The notes under the pieces: generated by a model
What the model was told of the DNA's origin: nothing
The model's database searches: none
The model's input: the letters and a program-made list of their open reading frames with translations, nothing else
Part shown: one piece after another, positions 23,967 to 33,866 of the stretch
Layout of the letters: each line of letters starts with the position of its first letter
How positions within the stretch are numbered: the stretch's first letter is position 1
From: Lachnospiraceae bacterium
GTDB taxonomy: Bacteria > Bacillota > Clostridia > Lachnospirales > Lachnospiraceae
DNA length: 64,000 nt
Reading direction: 5' to 3'
Assembly: GCA_910574885.1 (NCBI GenBank)
Contig: CAJTDD010000004.1
Location: 62,001-126,000 of the forward strand
Made by a program: the position numbers and the translations under genes

Positions 23967-25913
23967 CTACTCCTCCCTCAATCTGAAACTGCCGGCAATC
24001 TCTTTAAGCTTCTGTGCCTGCCGGTTCAACTTCTGGCTCGCCGTGGTGCTTTCATAACTTGCATTCAGGTTATGCTGCGCCACATCCCTGATCTGGGTAA
24101 TCTGCCCTGTCATGTTGCCAAGAGAATGCTTCTGGACAGTCACATTTTCCGCAAGCTGTTCCGTAATCTTTGAAATCTGGTCTGCAATCTCTCCGATATC
24201 GCGGAATGATTCCGCTACCTTCTTGGCGTATTCAGTTCCCCGCTCCACTGCCTGAATAGAACTGTCAATCATGCTGGTGGTACGCTTAGAGGATTCCGCG
24301 CTCTGTGCGGCAAGATTTCCCACCTCTTCCGCTACAATCGCAAATCCTCTGCCAGCCTCCCCTGCCCTTGCAGCCTCCACGGACGCATTCAACGCCAGGA
24401 TGTTGGTCTGGAAGGAAATATCTTCCAGGAATTTATTGATCTTCGTAATCTCCACAGAGTTCCGGTTGATATCCTCCATTGCCCTTAGCAGGTTCTTCAT
24501 ATTGCCGTCGCCCGTCTCCATGTGTTCCTGAGTCGTCTTCATCAGGTCTTCCACCGTCTTCGTATTCTCATCCACGTGGAGAATATTCTGCTCAATAGCC
24601 GTCGTCTCCTGAGACAGTACATTCAAGGATTCCGACTGCTCCGTGGAACCATGGTGTACCTGCTGCGCACTCTCTGACACGGCGCTTGCAGTTAAAAGCA
24701 CCTCCTCGGAAGAAATCTTGATAGACTTCAGCATCCGGTTCAGTGCATCGATGATTTTGTTAAGGGATTCTTTCATCACGATAAAATCTCCTTCAAAATC
24801 CCCTCTTACGTCCACCTGGAAATTACCGCCGGACATATTTTCCAGAATGTGGGACAATTCCGATATGTACCCATTAATACTCTCTACTGTATTGCTCAAA
24901 GCATGGGACAACAGCTCCGTCTCATCGTCAGTCTTGATGACCTCCGTCGGAGTCTTCAGATCTCCCTGTGCAAGAAGCCCGATTCTTTCTGTCACCCCAC
25001 GAAGCGACCTCTGGATCTTGGATGAGAATCTGAGGGTAACGATTCCCGCAAGCAAAAGAAGCAGACAGGTAAGCCCAATACTCGCTAAAATCCCAGTATT
25101 GGCAGGTCCCATGAAATCCCTCTGCGGTACGATTAAAGCCAGATGCCATCTGGTCCCGTTGATCGGCGCATAGCTTACGAATGCCGCATCTAAGGATTTT
25201 CCTATGCTGGTCACGCCAGTCTCTTTCTCCGTTAAATAATCTTTGATGCCGGAAAACTGTGTTACATCCTCAATCCCTTTCTGGTTTCCTACAAGCTCCG
25301 TATTCCGGCATCCCATAATCTCGCCTTCCCAGTTCACGATATACGCCTCGCCGTTGGCGCTGAGGTTGATATTGCTCAGTACATCGTTCAATACGTCATA
25401 TTTATAACTTCCCACCAAATAATAGTGAAGCTCTTCCCCAGACATCACAGGGATTCCCATAGCAAGCTCTAATTCTCCCCCCGCAGAATCTACATCATCC
25501 ACAGCCAGATTCTGTGTCTCCTGAAGCAGAGAATACATTTCCCTGTCAGCAATCGACGACGGGCAGGCGTTATCCCCCAGATAGAGGGAGCCGTCCTCCT
25601 TGTAAAGCCCAAGCCAGAGGAACTCTATCCCCGACTGCGCTTCTTTCAAGGCTTCCTCCTTCTCCTTTCTGGAACTGTCGGGATTCTGGATGGCAACCCG
25701 GTCGCTGATCATAAAAATCCGGTCTGCCAGCATATGCATGTTAGACTCGATGCTCTGGGAAGCCATCTTGGTCGTAGACGGAAGCACATCTGTCATAATC
25801 TCTCTCGTAAGAACCTTCATAGACAGCGCCATAACGATCACAAGAATCACAGCCAGGACAACGACAATAGCAGTAGTATTTACTACTATTTTTTTGTTAA
25901 TACTCTTCTTCAC
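23967..25913 (-). CDS. Methyl-accepting chemotaxis protein
   Basis: The product is about 648 residues from a GTG at 25,913, which sits seven bases after GGAGGAAGG; an ATG at 25,931 is in frame but lies before that site. It has an N-terminal helix, a double-Cache-type ligand domain of about 250 residues (with YLGDNACPSSIADREMYS), a second helix (ASIGLTCLLLLLAGIVTL), HAMP, and the coiled-coil signalling hairpin with the tip FQTNILALNASVEAARAGEA. It senses an external solute and controls CheA. Its only close partner is the flavin lipoprotein downstream. Confidence 0.92.
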   Translation of the reverse strand: MKKSINKKIVVNTTAIVVVLAVILVIVMALSMKVLTREIMTDVLPSTTKMASQSIESNMHMLADRIFMISDRVAIQNPDSSRKEKEEALKEAQSGIEFLWLGLYKEDGSLYLGDNACPSSIADREMYSLLQETQNLAVDDVDSAGGELELAMGIPVMSGEELHYYLVGSYKYDVLNDVLSNINLSANGEAYIVNWEGEIMGCRNTELVGNQKGIEDVTQFSGIKDYLTEKETGVTSIGKSLDAAFVSYAPINGTRWHLALIVPQRDFMGPANTGILASIGLTCLLLLLAGIVTLRFSSKIQRSLRGVTERIGLLAQGDLKTPTEVIKTDDETELLSHALSNTVESINGYISELSHILENMSGGNFQVDVRGDFEGDFIVMKESLNKIIDALNRMLKSIKISSEEVLLTASAVSESAQQVHHGSTEQSESLNVLSQETTAIEQNILHVDENTKTVEDLMKTTQEHMETGDGNMKNLLRAMEDINRNSVEITKINKFLEDISFQTNILALNASVEAARAGEAGRGFAIVAEEVGNLAAQSAESSKRTTSMIDSSIQAVERGTEYAKKVAESFRDIGEIADQISKITEQLAENVTVQKHSLGNMTGQITQIRDVAQHNLNASYESTTASQKLNRQAQKLKEIAGSFRLREE

Positions 25914-25943
25914 GTTTCCTTCCTCCATCAATATCTACTTTTT

Positions 25944-26042
25944 ACGGCGTACTCCAATCCTGTGCGCCGTTTCCTTACAGCAATCGCCTCTTCGTGAGTA
26001 AAGACTCAGGCAACAGAAATAGCGTGGCCCCCGTCACGCTAT
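25944..26042 (-). promoter_or_regulatory. Structured leader/terminator region upstream of the chemoreceptor gene
   Basis: Two hairpins are visible on the minus strand. ATAGCGTG/CACGCTAT (26,019-26,042) is followed by TTTCTGTT and probably terminates the gene at 26,070. ACGGCG/CGCCGT (25,944-25,970) lies about 35 bases before the chemoreceptor start. The segment between them is purine-rich. It does not match a riboswitch I know. Confidence 0.35.
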
Positions 26043-26069
26043 CCTTAGACCTCCTATGGTAAAATTCCA

Positions 26070-26507
26070 TTACTTCAGCAACACGAATACAATCAACGCC
26101 GCCACAATTACAATCGCAATAGCAAGAATGATAATCGGGAGTTTGGATATCTTCTCATCGTCATCATAGAAATCATCGTCGTCATCATAATCGTCATCGT
26201 CGTCATCATAATCGTCGTCAATCTCTTCTTTACGTTTCGGCTTAGGAGCAGGCTTCTTCTTGCCTTTCCCGTCGCCTACGGCAAGCATCTCGTCATATGC
26301 CTTGCGCATCTCGGCTTCCCGTTTCTTACGGACATTCTTAGGAGGAATATTGGAGTAAGTCTGCTCTTCCTGCTCCTCCTCTTCATCTCTGCTCTTCTCT
26401 ATCTTCTTCTGGGGAACCTTGAACTTCTTCTTACAGTTATAACATAAGAGATAATTCGGATCTTTTTTCCCCGGCTTCAATTCCTGACCGCATATTGGAC
26501 ATTTCAT
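26070..26507 (-). CDS. Zinc-ribbon membrane protein with an aspartate-rich tract
   Basis: A 145-residue protein with an N-terminal zinc ribbon (CPICGQELKPG and CYNCKKKF), a charged region with a lysine-rich stretch and a run of Asp/Tyr repeats (DDDYDDDDDDYDDDDD), then one C-terminal membrane helix (LPIIILAIAIVIVAALIVFVLL). It is therefore tail-anchored, with the ribbon inside the cell. It has a perfect upstream promoter (26,588-26,616) and site GAGGAGGAATACATTCTG. Function is unknown; such proteins are widespread in Clostridia. Confidence 0.8.
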   Translation of the reverse strand: MKCPICGQELKPGKKDPNYLLCYNCKKKFKVPQKKIEKSRDEEEEQEEQTYSNIPPKNVRKKREAEMRKAYDEMLAVGDGKGKKKPAPKPKRKEEIDDDYDDDDDDYDDDDDFYDDDEKISKLPIIILAIAIVIVAALIVFVLLK

Positions 26508-26587
26508 CAGAATGTATTCCTCCTCTTTTATATAGTATAATTACAGCTCTTCCGTCAACTGGTGCAGAATTTCTCACGTATACGGTC

Positions 26588-26616
26588 ATTATACTACATC
26601 CGGCATAAAATATCAA
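26588..26616 (-). promoter_or_regulatory. Strong sigma-A promoter
   Basis: The minus strand has TTGATA, a 17-base spacer and TATAAT, about 80 bases before the zinc-ribbon gene. The promoter is flanked by inverted copies of TATACGGT and ACCGTATA, which could bind a regulator or form the end of the upstream transcript. Confidence 0.65.
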
Positions 26617-26644
26617 AACTTTTACCGTATATTTCTTTAAAATG

Positions 26645-28216
26645 TTATACAAAATACTTTTCTGCAATCTTCCGCAGTTTCTCAGGTTCCTGGGCGAACC
26701 ATGAATCAAACGTAGTATGCTCCCCTTGGACTGCCTGTCCAAGTTCCGTAAAAAATGCAGGAAGGTCTTTTTGCAGCATCACTCCCCACTGCTCGCCAAA
26801 CCGTTCTTCCCCCTCCCGGTCAGAACCGTTGACATGAAAGGTAAACGCCGGTTCCACCACATTATTTACCCGCTTTACCCCTCCGTGGAAGCCAAGCGTG
26901 CCAATCTGGTGCGTCCCGCAGGAAGACGTACATCCGGAAATATGGATTCTCGGCAGGACGCCGTCTGCAAAATCTTGTTTCCTTACTTCCTCAATGATCT
27001 GCGCCAACGCACCTTGGGAATCCCGTAAACCCACCTGGCAAATCGAAGCGCCGATGCATGCCACGGATGTCTCGAAAAGATTCTTCGCCCCGTCGGCGGT
27101 AACTTGAAGCGCCTTCTCCACCTCTCTGCCATTGAGGTTAATAAAATAAATCGTCTCGTCCGGAGCCAGACGAAGCTCCACCTCTTCCATATCCTGAATC
27201 GTTTCGTAAATCTCTGCAAATTTTGACGCCTGGGGCACTCCGCCGATTGGGTGGTACGCCAGGGCATAAAGCCCTTCCTGCTTCTGTGGAATCACCCGGG
27301 AATATCTGCCTCCCTGAACAGGCCTATAAGCCCCATCCCTGCCAACGAATTCGCTGCCATCCTTTGTGACCGGGCATGGGGATACGCGGATTGTCATATC
27401 CTCTCCTGCCTTCACCTGCTCAAGCTTCTCAAGATATGCCCGCCGATACCCCTCGACGCCAAGGGTTTCCTGCATATATCTGGTCCTTGCCTTTGCGCGG
27501 CTCTCATAATTCCCATAGGCGACGAATGTCTCGACCATTGCTTTTACATAGTACAGCACCTCTGACGGCGAAATCTGTCCGGCAACTTTTACGCCCATAC
27601 GGGGATTGTTCCCGAGGCCGCCTGCACTGTACACGTCAAAAGTTCCGTCCGGCTTCGCCACGAATCCTAAATCCCGGAAGGTGGCGTGGGGTTCATTTGC
27701 AGGAGAATTCGAGAAACATACCTTGAGCTTCCTCGGCATTTTCACAGTCTTAATGATTCCCAGCAAATAGTCCGACACTGCCAGCGCATAAGGCATCACG
27801 TCGAAATACTCCCCCTGTTCCACGCCGGATAACGGGGACACCATCACATTCCTCGGGAAGTCTCCGCCGCCGCCCCTCGTGATAATACCCACATCGAAGG
27901 CTTTCTCCATAATCTCACAGACCGTCTCCATGCTGAGATTGTGGAACTGTACGGTCTGACAGGTCGTCACATGTACCTTCTCGATTCCATACTCCTGAAT
28001 GGAATCCACGATAAATTTTAATTTTTCTTTGTCAATCCGTCCGCCCGGCAGACGGAGCCTTAACATGCTCGCCGTACCGCCCTTCTGTGCATAACTTCCG
28101 AAACCTCCGGAAAATCCTTTATATTCCTTCACACTGACTTCGTTTGCATAAAACTTCTCCGTCATCTCACGAAATTGCGCGATATCATCCCTGAACTCTT
28201 TTAACAACTGCTCCAT
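26645..28216 (-). CDS. Siroheme nitrite/sulfite reductase family protein
   Basis: The 523-residue protein has two NIR_SIR ferredoxin-like repeats and two catalytic half-domains. Four cysteines bind the siroheme-4Fe-4S pair: CIGASIC and CTSSCGTH near the C-terminus. An Arg-rich segment (ITRGGGGDFPRNV) contacts the siroheme. It should reduce sulfite to sulfide or nitrite to ammonia with ferredoxin. The gene stands alone with site AGGAGACGAG, so the substrate cannot be decided from context. It is similar in size to NirA/CysI-type proteins. Confidence 0.85.
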   Translation of the reverse strand: MEQLLKEFRDDIAQFREMTEKFYANEVSVKEYKGFSGGFGSYAQKGGTASMLRLRLPGGRIDKEKLKFIVDSIQEYGIEKVHVTTCQTVQFHNLSMETVCEIMEKAFDVGIITRGGGGDFPRNVMVSPLSGVEQGEYFDVMPYALAVSDYLLGIIKTVKMPRKLKVCFSNSPANEPHATFRDLGFVAKPDGTFDVYSAGGLGNNPRMGVKVAGQISPSEVLYYVKAMVETFVAYGNYESRAKARTRYMQETLGVEGYRRAYLEKLEQVKAGEDMTIRVSPCPVTKDGSEFVGRDGAYRPVQGGRYSRVIPQKQEGLYALAYHPIGGVPQASKFAEIYETIQDMEEVELRLAPDETIYFINLNGREVEKALQVTADGAKNLFETSVACIGASICQVGLRDSQGALAQIIEEVRKQDFADGVLPRIHISGCTSSCGTHQIGTLGFHGGVKRVNNVVEPAFTFHVNGSDREGEERFGEQWGVMLQKDLPAFFTELGQAVQGEHTTFDSWFAQEPEKLRKIAEKYFV

Positions 28217-28256
28217 ACTCTCGTCTCCTATCCTTCGGCTTCCCTTTTACAGCGCT

Positions 28257-29399
28257 TTAATTCCGCAGGCTCAGCGCCCCTTCCACCAGTATCTTTGCAT
28301 CATCCAAAATATAGTCGAATGCTCCCGCCTGATAGAGGTTTATCACAATCAGCCCCACGGGCACGGCGAAAATCATTGCGAACACACCGCCCGCTTTGTA
28401 TCCTGCATACAGTAGTACCAGTGTAACCAAGGGCTTTAGCCCCATACTGTCCCCCACCAGCTTAGGCTGGATTAACTGGCGCACCAACTGGGTAACGCCG
28501 TATAAAATGAGAAGCCCTGCCACCATCTTATAATTTCCCATCATGAATTTATAGACCGCCCACGGAATCAACGCCGTCCCCGTCCCAAAGAAGGGAAGGA
28601 AATCCAGAAAGGCAATCAAGAACGCAAGCAGGAAGGAAAAGTGAATCCTGAGTACCAAAAATCCCACCAGCAATAATACATAGACGACCACCATAATCTT
28701 GAGCTGTGCCTTAAAATATCCTCCCACGGCATATTTCAGGTTATCCACTACCATCGTCATCCGGCTCACCAAAGCGTTAGGTGCAATCCGTTTCGCCCAC
28801 ACAATCACGTCCTCCCGCTCTGCGATGAAGAAATAGGCCGAGATGAAAGTCACGATGGTTGCAATCAGGGCGGAAGGAATTCCCTTGGCAAACCTTCCCG
28901 CCGCCGAAACGGTGGGTTCGCTGAGCTTGCCGATAATGTCCCCCATGGTTTGCTCCAGATTGTCCATCATGGTATGCCAGCCCTCCTGGACGCCTGCGGG
29001 AAGCAGCCGGAAGACGCCGTTTAGGCTCTCCCCAATGGTATCCATACCGGATTCCAAATCCTGATACATTTCCGGCATGTTCTGGATTAGGCTTACCACC
29101 TCCCGGGCAATCGTACTGGCAAGCAGATAGATGAGCAGGCCGACCATCCCTAAAACACCGATAATGATCAGCGCAGAACCCCATTTCTTAATCAGCTTCA
29201 CCCGCTTTTCCAGCCAATTCACCACAGGGCTTGCAATCGCCGCAATGACCCAGCCAACCACGAAGGGCATAAAGAACCCCAGCAGCTTATATCCCAGATA
29301 AAGGCACAAGACCGTCCCTATCAGGCTGAAAGCAAGGCTTACGGCTACCTTCCAGTAGGGACGTTCATCCTGCATCTGTTCTTTTAAATTCATCTCCAC
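28257..29399 (-). CDS. ytvI: AI-2E/YtvI-type membrane permease, sporulation-associated
   Basis: The 380-residue protein has about seven membrane segments in the AI-2E/PerM pattern, with the soluble helical insert around residues 100-160 and a conserved PFFGTGTALIPWA loop. In spore formers this subgroup is named YtvI and is linked to sporulation. I keep the GTG start at 29,399 because AAGAGGTG lies eight bases before it; an ATG two codons later is also possible. The next gene, engB, is 33 bases upstream on the same strand, so they may be co-transcribed. Confidence 0.8.
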   Translation of the reverse strand: MEMNLKEQMQDERPYWKVAVSLAFSLIGTVLCLYLGYKLLGFFMPFVVGWVIAAIASPVVNWLEKRVKLIKKWGSALIIIGVLGMVGLLIYLLASTIAREVVSLIQNMPEMYQDLESGMDTIGESLNGVFRLLPAGVQEGWHTMMDNLEQTMGDIIGKLSEPTVSAAGRFAKGIPSALIATIVTFISAYFFIAEREDVIVWAKRIAPNALVSRMTMVVDNLKYAVGGYFKAQLKIMVVVYVLLLVGFLVLRIHFSFLLAFLIAFLDFLPFFGTGTALIPWAVYKFMMGNYKMVAGLLILYGVTQLVRQLIQPKLVGDSMGLKPLVTLVLLYAGYKAGGVFAMIFAVPVGLIVINLYQAGAFDYILDDAKILVEGALSLRN

Positions 29400-29432
29400 G
29401 TATTATTCACCTCTTTTTAGGGAAATATCCCT

Positions 29433-30020
29433 CTATCCCAGATATTCCTTCTCTGCCAGCTCCCAGATTTCATCCCTTCCCTGTTTCGTCACCGAGGAAA
29501 ACGGAATCACCGCCGTTCCCGAGGGCAGGCTCAATCCCTGCCGGATTGCCTTGACCTGCTTATCCTGCTGACTCCGCTTAATCTTGTCAAGCTTCGTCGC
29601 AATAATAATCGGCGGATATCCCTGGTCCACAATCCAGTCATACATCATCTTGTCATTTGCAGACGGCTCATGGCGGATATCAATCAACAGAAACACGGCG
29701 CGCAGCTGTTTCGAGCCATGAAGATAACGCTCCACCATCTGCCCCCATTTCTGTTTCTCCTGCTCGGACACCTTGGCATACCCATACCCCGGCAAGTCAA
29801 CCAGATAGAGCGCTCGGTTAATATTGTAAAAATTAATGGTCTGGGTCTTCCCCGGTTTCCCAGAAATACGGGCATAGGATTTCCGGTTCATCAGCGTATT
29901 AATCAGTGATGATTTCCCTACGTTGGATTTGCCCGCAAATGCAATCTCCGGCATCTGATTCTCCGGTATCTTGCTGGTGATCCCGCATACTGTTTCTAAA
30001 TCAACATTTTTAATAATCAT
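29433..30020 (-). CDS. engB: Ribosome biogenesis GTPase EngB/YsxC
   Basis: A 195-residue GTPase with G1 AGKSNVGKSSLIN, G2 with the Thr in GKTQTINF, G3 DLPGYGYAKV, and G4 TKLD. This is the YsxC/EngB pattern for large-subunit ribosome assembly. It lies 13 bases after lon and before ytvI, an order conserved in Firmicutes (lon-engB). The start follows AAGAGGTAGAAC. Confidence 0.95.
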   Translation of the reverse strand: MIIKNVDLETVCGITSKIPENQMPEIAFAGKSNVGKSSLINTLMNRKSYARISGKPGKTQTINFYNINRALYLVDLPGYGYAKVSEQEKQKWGQMVERYLHGSKQLRAVFLLIDIRHEPSANDKMMYDWIVDQGYPPIIIATKLDKIKRSQQDKQVKAIRQGLSLPSGTAVIPFSSVTKQGRDEIWELAEKEYLG

Positions 30021-30033
30021 GTTCTACCTCTTT

Positions 30034-32427
30034 TTACTTCCTGGGCTTCGACGCCTTGCTCCGTCCGCCCAGCGCAAGTTTCAGAACCTCGTCCATACGG
30101 GAAACCGGTACGATTTTCAGGCCTCTGGTAATCTCATGGGACAGCTCTTCCACATCGGATACATTTTCCTTAGGGATAATGACCATCTTAATGCCCGCAT
30201 TCTTCGCCGCCAATAGTTTCTCCTTCAAGCCTCCAATTGGAAGCACCCGGCCGCGCAGCGTAATCTCACCGGTCATGGCTATGTCCGCACGCGCCTTCCT
30301 TCCTGTAATCGCCGACATCATCGCAGTCGCCATGGTAATTCCGGCCGACGGCCCGTCTTTGGGGACCGCCCCTTCCGGTATATGGATGTGTATGTCATGC
30401 TCTTTAAAGAAATTCTCGTCAATCTTGTGCTCCTTGCTGACGGAACGGATATAACTGATCCCGGTCCTTGCGGATTCCTTCATCACGTCTCCCATCTGCC
30501 CAGTAAGCAATACTTCTCCCTCTCCCGGCATGATATTCACCTCAATCTGAAGGGTATCTCCGCCCACGCTGGTCCATGCCAATCCCCGGACAATCCCGAC
30601 TTCATCCGATTCATTCGCCATCTGGTAAATATATAATTCCTTCCCAAGATAATGGGATAAGTTGCGCTCCGTCACACGGACAGATTCCTTCTTCATCTCC
30701 AGGATTTCCCTTGCTGCTTTCCGGCAAATGTCCCCGATTTTCCGCTCCAACTGGCGCACACCTGCCTCTTTCGTATAGTTGCGTGCCATCTTCCACAGCG
30801 CCTTCTTGCTGATACTAAGCTGTTCGGAATCCAGCCCATGCTTCTCAAGCTGCTTGGGAAGCAAGTGCTCTGTCGCGATATGCATCTTCTCGTTCTCAGT
30901 ATAGCTGCTGACCTCAATCACTTCCATACGGTCCAGAAGGGGCCTTGGGATTGGCTGCAAGGTATTCGCCGTGGTAACGAACAGTACCTCCGACAAATCC
31001 ACCGGGACCTCCAGATAGTGGTCGCGGAACTTCCGGTTCTGCTCACTGTCCAGCACTTCCAGAAGCGCCGAGAAGGTATCCCCCTTGTAATCGTTGCTGA
31101 CCTTGTCAATCTCGTCCAGAAGCATCAGCGGGTTCTTCACCTCCGCCTGCCTCAAACCGTTGGCAATCCTGCCAGGCATCGCGCCTACATAGGTCTTCCG
31201 GTGTCCCCGGATTTCCGCCTCGTCCCGTACTCCCCCTAAGGAAATGCGCACATAAGGCTTGTTAAGCGCCCTTGCCAGAGACTTCGCGATAGACGTCTTA
31301 CCGGTTCCCGGAGGGCCTGCCAGACAGAGGATGGGAGTATTCCCCTTCTTCGTCAAAGTCCGGACAGCAAGGAACTCCAATACCCGCTCCTTGACCTTCT
31401 CAAGCCCGTAGTGGTCTTCCTCCAATATCTGCTTTGCAGACTCGATATCCTCGGATTCCTCGCAGGTCTTGTCCCAAGGCATCTCAAGCATCGTCTCGAT
31501 ATAAGTACGGATTACACCGTTTTCCGCCTGACTGCCCAAGGTATTCTGGAACCTGCGGATTTCCTTTTTCAGTTTTTTCTTCACCTCTTCCGGCGCCTCA
31601 AGGGCGTCCGTCTTCTGCTGGAACTCCTCTGCATCGGAAAGGGTGCTGTCGTCCCCTAACTCCTCCCGAATCAGCTTCGCCTCTTCCCGGAGGATATATT
31701 CCCGCTGATTTTTATCCACCCGCTTCTTCACCTTCGCCTGAATCTCATCCTTGACGTTCATAATCTGGATTTCATTCATCAACTTGAAGGAAAGCAGCTC
31801 GTAACGCTTCACCAGATCAGCCTCTTCGAGAATCTGCTGGGCGTCCGTATGGGCAAACGGCACATTCGCCGCCACCACGTCAACCAGTTTCTTCAGCTTG
31901 CCGATATTCTCTGCCTGTGTTCCCAGCTCTTTCGAGAGCTTAGGGTTCTTGGACAGATATTCCTTGAAAATATCCTTCAGTCCCCTGAGCATCGCCTCCG
32001 TATTCAGCGGCGGTTCCATCCCCCTCTCCAGCTCTCCATCTATGCCCGGCTGGTACGCCAGAACCCCGGAGACGTCCGTATCCGGAACCTCAGTGATATT
32101 TGCCCTAAGATAAGGCTCCTCGAATTCAATGGTATTGATATACGCCCGCTGTTCTCCTGTAATCAGGACACGGCTCACTTTCCTGGGCAGCTTGATAATC
32201 TGCCTCACCGTCGCTACGCATCCCGTACGGTATACATCTTCAAGCCCCGGTTCCTCCACATCGCCGTCCTTCTGGGCTGTCAGGAAAATCTTCTGATTTC
32301 CCTCAACGGCTTCCTCGATTGCCTTGAGGGATTTGGAACGGCTGACGTCAAAATGGCGGACCATCTCCGGTAAAATCGTAATCCCTCTTAAAGTCACCAT
32401 TGGCAGACTCATCGTCTCTCTGTTCAT
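30034..32427 (-). CDS. lon: ATP-dependent protease Lon
   Basis: From the ATG at 32,427 (MNRETMSLPMVTLRG), after TTAGAGGAGAATTGTTT, the protein is 797 residues. It has the N-terminal substrate domain, the AAA module with GPPGTGKTSIAKSL and a Walker B LMLLDEIDK, and the C-terminal protease domain with the serine in KDGPSAGIT and the lysine in GGLKEKLLAA. It degrades damaged and regulatory proteins. The gene follows clpX behind a terminator and precedes engB. Confidence 0.96.
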   Translation of the reverse strand: MNRETMSLPMVTLRGITILPEMVRHFDVSRSKSLKAIEEAVEGNQKIFLTAQKDGDVEEPGLEDVYRTGCVATVRQIIKLPRKVSRVLITGEQRAYINTIEFEEPYLRANITEVPDTDVSGVLAYQPGIDGELERGMEPPLNTEAMLRGLKDIFKEYLSKNPKLSKELGTQAENIGKLKKLVDVVAANVPFAHTDAQQILEEADLVKRYELLSFKLMNEIQIMNVKDEIQAKVKKRVDKNQREYILREEAKLIREELGDDSTLSDAEEFQQKTDALEAPEEVKKKLKKEIRRFQNTLGSQAENGVIRTYIETMLEMPWDKTCEESEDIESAKQILEEDHYGLEKVKERVLEFLAVRTLTKKGNTPILCLAGPPGTGKTSIAKSLARALNKPYVRISLGGVRDEAEIRGHRKTYVGAMPGRIANGLRQAEVKNPLMLLDEIDKVSNDYKGDTFSALLEVLDSEQNRKFRDHYLEVPVDLSEVLFVTTANTLQPIPRPLLDRMEVIEVSSYTENEKMHIATEHLLPKQLEKHGLDSEQLSISKKALWKMARNYTKEAGVRQLERKIGDICRKAAREILEMKKESVRVTERNLSHYLGKELYIYQMANESDEVGIVRGLAWTSVGGDTLQIEVNIMPGEGEVLLTGQMGDVMKESARTGISYIRSVSKEHKIDENFFKEHDIHIHIPEGAVPKDGPSAGITMATAMMSAITGRKARADIAMTGEITLRGRVLPIGGLKEKLLAAKNAGIKMVIIPKENVSDVEELSHEITRGLKIVPVSRMDEVLKLALGGRSKASKPRK

Positions 32428-32472
32428 AAACAATTCTCCTCTAAGAATTAAGCTAATAAATATCCATGTATG

Positions 32473-32499
32473 AAGAAAAGAATCCCGCTTGCGAGATTC
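32473..32499 (-). terminator. Rho-independent terminator between clpX and lon
   Basis: The minus-strand hairpin GAATCTCG/CGGGATTC (one G-U pair, short loop) is followed by TTTTCTTC. It separates the clp operon from lon. Confidence 0.65.
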
Positions 32500-32567
32500 T
32501 CCGCTTACGGCGGGTACAGACATATGCACCCGCCTCTTATTCTTTCCTGCCTCTACGTTTCTTCGTA

Positions 32568-33827
32568 CTAAGCGCTCTCCGACCGGACTGCAATCCGCTC
32601 GTACTCAGGCTCTCCGATTCCCTTTACGGCATCCGCCGTAATCCGGCACGCCTTTAACGAAGCGTCCGAAGGAGCCTTGTACATGATATCCATCATGATA
32701 TTCTCCATAATCGCCCGCAATCCTCTGGCTCCCGTCTTTCTCTTTAAGGAAGTCCGAGCAATCGCTTTCAGCGCCTCTTCGTCAAAGGTCAGCTCCACTC
32801 CGTCAAGCTCTAACATCTTCTGGTACTGCTTTACAATGGCGTTCTTAGGCTCTGTCAGAATCCGGATTAACGCCTCCTCGTCCAGCGTCTCCAACGCCAC
32901 CGTGACCGGGACGCGCCCTACCAGCTCCGGAATCAGCCCGAACTTCACAAGATCCTGAGGAAGCGCCTGACTAAGCAGCCGGTCAACGTCGTTCTCATGC
33001 TTGTCGCCGATCTCCACATTGAATCCGATGGACTTCCGGTCAATCCGCTTCTCAATAATCTTATCTATCCCTTCAAATGCACCGCCGCAGATAAACAGAA
33101 TGTTCGTCGTATCAATCTGTATCAGCTCCTGATGGGGATGCTTCCTTCCCCCCTGAGGCGGTACGTTGGCAATCGTACCCTCCACAATCTTCAGGAGCGC
33201 CTGCTGTACGCCTTCACCGGAAACATCCCTCGTAATCGAAGGATTCTCCGACTTCCTGGTAATCTTGTCTATCTCGTCAATATAGATAATGCCATACTCC
33301 GCCCGGTCAATATCCCCGTCGGCAGCCTGAATAATCTTGAGCAGGATGTTCTCCACATCCTCCCCCACATATCCGGCTTCCGTAAGCGCCGTCGCATCGG
33401 CAATCGCAAAGGGAACGCCTAAAATTCTGGCAAGGGTCTGGGCAAGCAGGGTCTTCCCGCATCCCGTAGGACCGAGCATCAGGATATTGCTCTTGCCAAG
33501 CTCCACGCCTAAGTCCCTTCCCGCCATAATCCTCTTATAGTGGTTGTACACCGCCACCGACAGGACCTTCTTTGCCTCATCCTGGCCGATAACATACTCA
33601 TCCAGGAACTCCTTGATTTCTTCCGGCTTCAGCAGATTGATGTCCGAAAACGGATTCCACTGCCGCTCGTCGCCGAACTCAAACTCTTCCTCCAGAATCT
33701 CGGTACACACGTCGATACACTCGTCGCAAATATACGCCCCGTTCGGGCCTGCAATCAGCTTGCGCACCTGATTCTGTGTCTTATTGCAGAACGAACACCT
33801 GACCTGATCGTCGTTCCTTCCTACCAT
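32568..33827 (-). CDS. clpX: ATP-dependent Clp protease ATP-binding subunit ClpX
   Basis: From ATG 33,827 ([16 protein letters not shown]), after GAGGTGAGAG, the protein is 419 residues. It has the N-terminal zinc-binding domain ([16 protein letters not shown]), Walker [13 protein letters not shown], Walker [11 protein letters not shown], and the IGF loop region ([13 protein letters not shown]) that docks on ClpP. It unfolds substrates for ClpP. The order clpP-clpX and the following lon gene are typical of Firmicutes. Confidence 0.97.
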   Translation of the reverse strand: MVGRNDDQVRCSFCNKTQNQVRKLIAGPNGAYICDECIDVCTEILEEEFEFGDERQWNPFSDINLLKPEEIKEFLDEYVIGQDEAKKVLSVAVYNHYKRIMAGRDLGVELGKSNILMLGPTGCGKTLLAQTLARILGVPFAIADATALTEAGYVGEDVENILLKIIQAADGDIDRAEYGIIYIDEIDKITRKSENPSITRDVSGEGVQQALLKIVEGTIANVPPQGGRKHPHQELIQIDTTNILFICGGAFEGIDKIIEKRIDRKSIGFNVEIGDKHENDVDRLLSQALPQDLVKFGLIPELVGRVPVTVALETLDEEALIRILTEPKNAIVKQYQKMLELDGVELTFDEEALKAIARTSLKRKTGARGLRAIMENIMMDIMYKAPSDASLKACRITADAVKGIGEPEYERIAVRSESA

Positions 33828-33866
33828 TCTCTCACCTCGTCTAAGGGACATCTTTTAGAAGACAGC

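Noticed and set aside
25944..26042. Riboswitch (c-di-GMP type) before the chemoreceptor gene
   Set aside because: Conserved core bases of the known classes are not present; only hairpins are seen.
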